Assembly: GCA_002773545.1 (NCBI GenBank)
Contig: PFAV01000047.1
Location: 2,567-11,116, forward strand
DNA length: 8,550 nucleotides
Direction: 5' to 3'
Origin: a bacterium (Candidatus Gribaldobacteria) CG10_big_fil_rev_8_21_14_0_10_41_12
GTDB taxonomy: Bacteria; Patescibacteriota; Minisyncoccia; Minisyncoccales; CG1-02-41-26
This document shows, piece by piece, positions 4,497 through 8,550 of this stretch (position 1 is its first letter; every line of letters begins with the position of its first letter). A model generated the notes under the pieces. The model was not told the origin of the DNA, searched no databases, and saw nothing but the letters and a program-made list of their open reading frames with translations. A program made the position numbers and the translations under genes.

Positions 4497-7436
4497 ATGG
4501 CTATGGTAAAAAAGTTAGACAATTTGAATAAAGAACAGCAAGAAGCCATCTTGTTTGGCGAGGGGCCTTTGCTGATTGTGGCCGGAGCGGGCACGGGCAA
4601 AACCACAGTGATTACTGAAAGAATTGCTGGTTTAATTGCTCATGGCTTGGCTAAACCAGAGGAAATTTTGGCTGTCACTTTTACGGAAAAAGCGGCCGCG
4701 GAAATGGAAGACAGAGTGGACCGGCTCTTGCCTTTTGGCTATCACGAGCTTTGGATATCAACTTTTCACGCTTTCTGCGAAAGGGTTTTGCGAGAAAACG
4801 GCCTAGACATTGGTTTGCCCACCAACTTTAAGTTGGTTGACTCAACAGCGGCTTGGCTTTTAGTAAGGCAGAATTTAGACAAGTTTGCTTTGGATTATTA
4901 TCGGCCATTGGGCAATCCGCTCAAATTCATTCACGCTTTGTTGGGGCATTTTTCCCGCTGTAAAGACCAAATGATTTATCCCGAGGATTATTTAAAGTTT
5001 GCCGATGAGTTAAAATCAAACTTAACCGATTTGCCCGAAGACACAGAAGCCGAGCGCATTAAAGAGGTGGCTTCGGCTTATCATACTTATCAAAAAATTT
5101 TGTTAGACAACAGCTTGCTGGATTTTGGCGACCTGATTAACTATTGCCTCCAGCTTTTTCAAAAGCGACCAGCTATTTTGGAAAAATATAGAGCCCGTTT
5201 TAAGTATATTTTGGTGGATGAATTTCAAGACACCAACTGGGCGCAATATGAATTGATTAAAATTTTGGCCGCTCCACGCTGCAATATTACTGTTTCAAGT
5301 GACGATGACCAGGCAATTTATAAATTTCGCGGGGCCTCGGTGAGCAATATCACGCAGTTTAAGCAGGATTTTCCCAAGGTTAAAGAAATCTTTTTGGTAA
5401 AAAATTATCGCTCGTCTCAAAACATTTTGGATTTGGCTTATAATTTTATTCAAGCCAACAATCCCAATCGCTTGGAATTTATTTCAGGCATTAATAAAAA
5501 GCTCATCGCGCAAAAACCAGCGGCGGGCGTGGTGGAGCATTTGCACTTCAAAACATTGGGCCAGGAAACCTCTGGGGTAGCGCAAAAAATAGCGCAAATT
5601 CTACAAAAAAATAAAGATGTGGGCTTTAATGATTTTGCTGTTTTAGCCAGATCCAACGACACAGCCAATTCATTCGCGCGCGCTTTTGAAAGGGCCGAGT
5701 TGCCCTATCAATTTTTGGCCTCGCAGGGCCTTTATTTCAAGCCGGTGATTATGGACATGATCGCTTATTTGAAACTGCTGGATAATTATTACGAGAGTCC
5801 GGCTATGTTTCGCGTTCTAAGCTGGCCATCATGGCAGATACCGCCTGACGATTTAATGAAGCTCACCCATTTCAGCCGCCAAAAAGCCCAGTCGCTTTTT
5901 GAAACGGTTTCTATCTTTGCTTTGGTTAAGGGCCTCACTCCCAAAACCGCCTCTTCGCTCAATAGTTTTTTGGCCTTAATTAAAAAACATACCGCCTTGT
6001 CTCGCGAGAAAAACATCTCGGAAATTTTCATCGCTTTGTTGGAAGATTCGGGCTACTTGAAAAAATTGATCACCAGCGAACACAGGGAAGAACTGGATTA
6101 TCTGGCGCAGTTTTATAAAAAAATCAAGGATTTTGAGCAGGCCAACCCGGACAGCTCGCTCAAAAGTTTTATGAGCCAGCTTAATTTAGAGCTGGAGTCA
6201 GACGAGCAGGGCAAGCTGGCCTTTGACCCAGACCAAGGCCCGGATTTAATCAAAATAATGACTATTCACTCTGCCAAGGGCTTGGAGTTCAAATATGTTT
6301 TTATTGGCGGTATGGTTGACCTTAGATTTCCCTCAACCGAGCGTAAAGACCCCATTGAAATACCAGCCCAGTTAATCAAAGAAAAATTGCCCGAGGGCGA
6401 TATGCATTTGCAAGAGGAACGGCGGCTTTGTTATGTGGCCATTACCCGAGCCAAACAGGGATTGTTTTTTACATCAGCTGACGATTATGGCGGGCTAAGA
6501 AAAAAGAAAATTTCTTTGTTCTTAACGGAAATGGGTTTTAGCCAGTCAGAATATTTTGCCAAGAGCAAAGTTAGCCAAACAGATTTTATTGAGCCCAAAA
6601 TTAAAGTTAAAAAGAAAAAGCTGGTTGTTATTCTGCCCGAGCATTTTTCTTACACTCAATTAGCCGCTTTTGACACCTGCCCTTATCAGTATAAATTAGC
6701 TCATATCTTAAAAGTGCCAGTCAGGGGCAGGCCATCGTTTACTTTTGGCAAAGTAATGCACAATACGCTTTACGAATTTTTGCAAACGATTGACCAAGCC
6801 AATGCCAAAAAGCAAAATAATCTTTTTGGCGCGCCGAATTCGGTTAAATCGCCAGCCATCGCCATTAGCGAAGCCGAATTGCTCAAAATCTATGAAACCC
6901 ACTGGCTCAATGAATGGTTTGACAGCAAAAAACAAGAGCAGGATTATTTTCAGGCCGGCAAGAAAATGTTAAAAGATTTTTATCAGAAATTTTCTCAACA
7001 AAGAACAACAATTCTCCAATATCAAGGCAAACCGGCCTTAGAAGTTGAGTTTAACCTAAAAATAAAAGACATTGTCTTAAAGGGCAAAATTGACCGCATT
7101 GATGAAGTAGCGGGCGGGGTGCGTTTGCTGGATTACAAAACCGGCGAAGCCAAAGAAAAAATAAGCAAAGCAGACAAAACCCAGCTTTTACTTTACCAAA
7201 TAGCCGCCGAAGAATCTTTGGGATTAAAACCAGTAGAGCTTGGCTATTATTATCTCGGCGAGGGAGAAATAGTTTCGTTTTTGGGCACTGAAAAAGAAAA
7301 AGACGACTTAAAAATAAAAATTATTGAACAAACCGAACAAATCAAAACCAGCAACTTTACAGCCAAACCCGGCTGGCATTGTCAATTCTGCGACTTCAAA
7401 AGTATCTGCGAATTTGTCAATAAAAATAATAATTGA
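4497..7436 (+). CDS. UvrD/PcrA-like SF1A helicase fused to AddB/Cas4-type Fe-S PD-(D/E)XK nuclease
   Basis: From the ATG at 4497 it has 979 residues. A longer reading from the TTG at 4443 would translate the palindrome and is unlikely; ATG 4503 is also possible. Helicase motifs run in order: Q motif LNKEQQEAI; Walker A AGAGTGKT (29-36); Ia TFTEKAAAEM; Ib TFHAFC; II VDEFQDTN (D241, E242); III DDDQAIYKFRG (Q272), with SS where VG is usual before it; IV NYRSS (R305); V TIHSAKGLEFKYVF (589-602); VI YVAITRAK (R651). The nuclease follows: H755, D866 (KIDRID), D879 and K881 (DYKTG), then QLLLYQIAA. C728 and C962-x2-C965-x5-C971 form the split four-cysteine 4Fe-4S clasp of AddB, AdnB and Cas4. It should unwind and resect DNA ends for recombination in the cytosol. 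The architecture resembles one AdnA/AdnB subunit of mycobacteria; no partner is seen here. Confidence 0.95.
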   Translation: MAMVKKLDNLNKEQQEAILFGEGPLLIVAGAGTGKTTVITERIAGLIAHGLAKPEEILAVTFTEKAAAEMEDRVDRLLPFGYHELWISTFHAFCERVLRENGLDIGLPTNFKLVDSTAAWLLVRQNLDKFALDYYRPLGNPLKFIHALLGHFSRCKDQMIYPEDYLKFADELKSNLTDLPEDTEAERIKEVASAYHTYQKILLDNSLLDFGDLINYCLQLFQKRPAILEKYRARFKYILVDEFQDTNWAQYELIKILAAPRCNITVSSDDDQAIYKFRGASVSNITQFKQDFPKVKEIFLVKNYRSSQNILDLAYNFIQANNPNRLEFISGINKKLIAQKPAAGVVEHLHFKTLGQETSGVAQKIAQILQKNKDVGFNDFAVLARSNDTANSFARAFERAELPYQFLASQGLYFKPVIMDMIAYLKLLDNYYESPAMFRVLSWPSWQIPPDDLMKLTHFSRQKAQSLFETVSIFALVKGLTPKTASSLNSFLALIKKHTALSREKNISEIFIALLEDSGYLKKLITSEHREELDYLAQFYKKIKDFEQANPDSSLKSFMSQLNLELESDEQGKLAFDPDQGPDLIKIMTIHSAKGLEFKYVFIGGMVDLRFPSTERKDPIEIPAQLIKEKLPEGDMHLQEERRLCYVAITRAKQGLFFTSADDYGGLRKKKISLFLTEMGFSQSEYFAKSKVSQTDFIEPKIKVKKKKLVVILPEHFSYTQLAAFDTCPYQYKLAHILKVPVRGRPSFTFGKVMHNTLYEFLQTIDQANAKKQNNLFGAPNSVKSPAIAISEAELLKIYETHWLNEWFDSKKQEQDYFQAGKKMLKDFYQKFSQQRTTILQYQGKPALEVEFNLKIKDIVLKGKIDRIDEVAGGVRLLDYKTGEAKEKISKADKTQLLLYQIAAEESLGLKPVELGYYYLGEGEIVSFLGTEKEKDDLKIKIIEQTEQIKTSNFTAKPGWHCQFCDFKSICEFVNKNNN

Positions 7437-7446
7437 GCGGTTTTGT

Positions 7447-7475
7447 TTGACAACTATCTATCAATTATTTATAAT
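7447..7475 (+). promoter_or_regulatory. Consensus housekeeping promoter
   Basis: TTGACA (7447-7452) and TATAAT (7470-7475) are both perfect and separated by exactly 17 nt, a full sigma-70/SigA consensus. It starts right after the helicase stop and should give a transcript beginning near 7482. It is by far the strongest promoter sequence in the window. Confidence 0.92.
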
Positions 7476-7484
7476 AGTTTTAAT

Positions 7485-7489
7485 AAGGA
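7485..7489 (+). promoter_or_regulatory. Shine-Dalgarno of the DUF5678-like gene
   Basis: AAGGA lies 6 nt before the ATG at 7496. It fixes the start and is the only convincing Shine-Dalgarno seen in the window. Confidence 0.8.
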
Positions 7490-7495
7490 AAAGAT

Positions 7496-7702
7496 ATGCA
7501 AATAGGCAAGACAAAAGTTAATTTTTCAAAATATAAAGGTAAAGAAGTGGCAATAGTAAGAGGGGAAATCGTAGCGTCAGGAAGCTCTTCAAGGGTTGTT
7601 TTTGAAATAGCTAAAAAGATTTTTCCAAAAGTTGCTAATAAAGATATTGTTTTATTGTCTGTTCCCAAGGAAAGAGCGACTATTTACATCACCCCAAAAT
7701 AA
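7496..7702 (+). CDS. DUF5678-like small protein
   Basis: The protein has 68 residues and reads FSKYKGKEVAIVRGEIVASG (10-29), then a helix with AKKIFPK and a closing strand IVLLSVP. This matches the DUF5678 pattern: Y..Y.GKWVAIV.G.VVASG, a helix ending in a K.YP-like turn, and a final strand. The function is unknown; members are short, cytosolic and frequent in archaea and CPR bacteria. It has a perfect promoter and a Shine-Dalgarno, so it is probably strongly expressed. It ends 6 nt before the protease gene, which has no promoter of its own; the two look like one operon. Family assignment is from pattern recognition. Confidence 0.75.
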   Translation: MQIGKTKVNFSKYKGKEVAIVRGEIVASGSSSRVVFEIAKKIFPKVANKDIVLLSVPKERATIYITPK

Positions 7703-7708
7703 TTTTTT

Positions 7709-8155
7709 ATGGAAAAACTGATTTTTCCTTATGGTTTTGAACTTTTGGAAAATAGAAGAGTGTTTGCTTTTCCAGCCATTACTATAACTTTAAAAAAAGA
7801 AAACTCCCCTAAGGAGTTTTCTTTTTTGGTTTTAGTTGATTCTGGGGCTGAGTTTTCGCTTTTTACGAAAGGAGACGCCGAGCTTTTGGAAATTGATCTG
7901 CAAAAAGGCGAAAAAGTTAACATCGGCGGAGTAACTGGCGATAAATTTTTAGCTTTTATCCATTTTGTTTTAATAAAGATTGGTAATAAAGAATTTAAGA
8001 TAAAAACCGCTTTTTCCAGTAGAAATGATACCCCGAGAATCCTAGGCCGCAATCCATTGTTTTCTAATTTTTTTATTATCTTTGACCATCAAAAACAAAA
8101 TACAATTTTTATTCCTCGTGGAGTAAAATCTTTTGAAAAATTGCTTTATGCTTAA
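7709..8155 (+). CDS. Retropepsin-like (clan AA) aspartic protease
   Basis: The protein has 148 residues. The catalytic motif is VDSGAEFSLF (D44-S45-G46), the DSGA form of the retropepsin D(T/S)GA. The second signature, RILGRNPLFSNFFIIFD (110-126), corresponds to the hydrophobic-hydrophobic-Gly strand (ILGR) that packs against the active site. With one catalytic Asp per chain, it should act as a homodimer. There is no signal peptide or membrane segment, so it is likely cytosolic. The substrate is unknown; single-domain members of this kind are scattered through bacteria and archaea and often stand next to short proteins. It starts 6 nt after the DUF5678-like stop with no Shine-Dalgarno, so coupled translation is likely. 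Codons 29-40 coincide with a terminator-shaped hairpin, in the surface loop expected just before the catalytic strand. Confidence 0.85.
   Translation: MEKLIFPYGFELLENRRVFAFPAITITLKKENSPKEFSFLVLVDSGAEFSLFTKGDAELLEIDLQKGEKVNIGGVTGDKFLAFIHFVLIKIGNKEFKIKTAFSSRNDTPRILGRNPLFSNFFIIFDHQKQNTIFIPRGVKSFEKLLYA
7792..7827. terminator. Intragenic bidirectional intrinsic-terminator-like hairpin
   Basis: GAAAACTCC (7799-7807) and GGAGTTTTC (7813-7821) form a 9-bp stem around a CCTAA loop. An A7 run precedes the stem and a T6 run follows, so the pairing can extend to 15 bp. The shape fits an intrinsic terminator in both directions. It lies within the protease coding region, about 85 nt after its ATG, with the reading frame intact. 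Confidence 0.6.
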
Positions 8156-8305
8156 TTTATTTTCAAAATCTATGATTTTTCAAAAGCTTTCTAAGCCCGT
8201 TGGCGGGGGGATTTATAAGTTAAATTTCTCACAAGAAATGGTGGCTGACCCCATTTTTCTATTGTGGAATTTTAGGAGTTGGGATATACTGAAAATAAGA
8301 AAAAT
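8156..8305. other. Non-coding stretch after the protease gene
   Basis: No convincing gene is seen here. It contains three small hairpins: AAAATC/GATTTT (8165-8179), CCCG/CGGG (8196-8207) and ATTTCT/AGAAAT around CACA (8224-8239), then the promoter of the next ORF. The first hairpin is followed by T residues but is too AT-rich to be a confident terminator. Confidence 0.4.
8262..8290 (+). promoter_or_regulatory. Possible promoter of the terminal ORF
   Basis: TTGTGG (8262-8267) and TATACT (8285-8290) are separated by 17 nt. The -10 ends 15 nt before the ATG at 8306, the same short-leader layout as at ychF and the helicase gene. Confidence 0.4.
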
Positions 8306-8550
8306 ATGCGAATAATCAACCAAACAATTTATTTTTTGTATAAAAAGTTGCGTCAAATTGGCATTGATTTAGCAAATCAAAATAACACCCAATTAGAAGC
8401 GATGAAAAAAGAAATTGCTAAAGCCGGCGGTAAGGTTGAATTTAAGATTGAGATGGTTGCAAAACTATTTCGTAGCGAAATTTTAGATTTTCGAGCGAGA
8501 CGAGGAAGACGAGCAAAATGTTTTGAGGCCGTAGCCCAGCTACGGCGAAA
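8306..8550 (+). CDS. Unrecognised ORF, open at the right window edge
   Basis: The frame stays open from the ATG at 8306 to the window end (81 full codons). The first ~53 residues are amphipathic and lysine-rich (YKKLRQIGIDLANQNN, then LEAMKKEIAKAGGKVEFKIE) and could be a small helical protein. From about 8467 the translation turns arginine-rich (FRARRGRRAKCFEAVAQLRR), coming from a hairpin-bearing repeat-like DNA rather than from a recognisable domain. No family is recognised. A TTG at 8279 is the only earlier in-frame alternative before the stop at 8273. It may be a real short gene with a repeat-encoded tail, or not a gene at all. Confidence 0.35.
   Translation, partial: MRIINQTIYFLYKKLRQIGIDLANQNNTQLEAMKKEIAKAGGKVEFKIEMVAKLFRSEILDFRARRGRRAKCFEAVAQLRR
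8467..8550. repeat. Hairpin-rich repeat-like element, truncated by window edge
   Basis: It opens with ATTTCG-TAG-CGAAAT (8467-8481), continues through a purine-rich stretch with GACGAG repeated in tandem-like fashion (8499-8516), and closes with the perfect hairpin GCCGTAGC-CCA-GCTACGGC (8528-8546). The final CGAAA (8546-8550) can also pair with the opening TTTCG, closing the whole unit. It resembles dispersed palindromic elements recalled from CPR contigs, but that is memory, not a search. Confidence 0.5.
8528..8546. repeat. Perfect 8-bp hairpin
   Basis: GCCGTAGC and GCTACGGC form an 8-bp, GC-rich stem around the 3-nt loop CCA. No T-run is visible before the window ends, so a terminator cannot be confirmed. 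Confidence 0.75.

Noticed and set aside
8133..8315. A 60-codon + strand ORF overlapping the protease 3' end (TTG start, internal ATG at 8148)
   Set aside because: It has no Shine-Dalgarno, family or clear domain; it covers three small hairpins and the promoter-like sequence before 8306. Best read as non-coding, although a small protein cannot be excluded.
1..8550. tRNA genes, CRISPR array, transposase or integrase, riboswitch
   Set aside because: No T-arm GGTTCRA context with a cloverleaf, no regularly spaced repeats, no transposase or integrase motif and no recognised riboswitch core were found on either strand.

Overview
The window is AT-rich, densely packed bacterial DNA with every recognisable gene on the + strand. 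Several features suggest Patescibacteria/CPR (Parcubacteria-like): small genes with few or no Shine-Dalgarno sequences, -10 boxes close to start codons, a one-piece UvrD helicase fused to an AddB/Cas4-type nuclease, a DUF5678 plus retropepsin pair, and GC-rich hairpin elements that run into the ends of ORFs. This lineage call is an inference. Two genes (DUF192 and the helicase) end in TGA and tryptophan is TGG throughout, which argues against the UGA=Gly code of Gracilibacteria and Absconditabacteria.

Layout. 2-1048: the 3' part of a family 4-type glycosyltransferase whose start lies left of the window. 1105-2172: ychF/OLA1-type GTPase with its own short-leader promoter. 2195-2791: HD-domain phosphohydrolase of the YfbR 5'-deoxynucleotidase type. 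2827-3339: a probable BECR-fold (Barnase-EndoU-ColicinE5/D-RelE-like) nuclease or toxin, assigned tentatively. 3302-3414: a 113-bp GC-rich element closed by a 13-bp inverted repeat; it supplies the last codons of the nuclease gene and continues past its stop. 3468-3998: GrpB/UPF0157 protein. 3985-4446: membrane-anchored DUF192 protein, overlapping grpB by 14 nt. 4450-4487: a long palindrome lying across a promoter. 4497-7436: the helicase-nuclease fusion. 7447-7489: a perfect TTGACA-N17-TATAAT promoter and a Shine-Dalgarno. 7496-7702: DUF5678-like protein. 7709-8155: retropepsin-like aspartic protease with an intrinsic-terminator-shaped hairpin inside its coding region. 8306 to the end: an ORF still open at the right edge, whose last ~28 codons lie in another hairpin-rich element.

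How the genes fit together. ychF, the HD hydrolase and the glycosyltransferase look like ordinary core genes. The helicase-nuclease is probably this cell's RecBCD/AddAB/AdnAB equivalent for double-strand break processing, and its promoter appears to be under repressor control through the palindrome. DUF5678 and the protease look like a two-gene operon. The most unusual part is 2827-3460, where a toxin-like ORF ends inside a structured element. On the - strand that element pairs better (a G.U pair replaces an A-C mismatch), has an extended -10 sequence at one end and a T7 run at the other, and so could be an antisense RNA over the toxin's 3' end. No tRNA, rRNA, CRISPR array or transposase was seen. 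There is no gene-free stretch longer than 300 bases.
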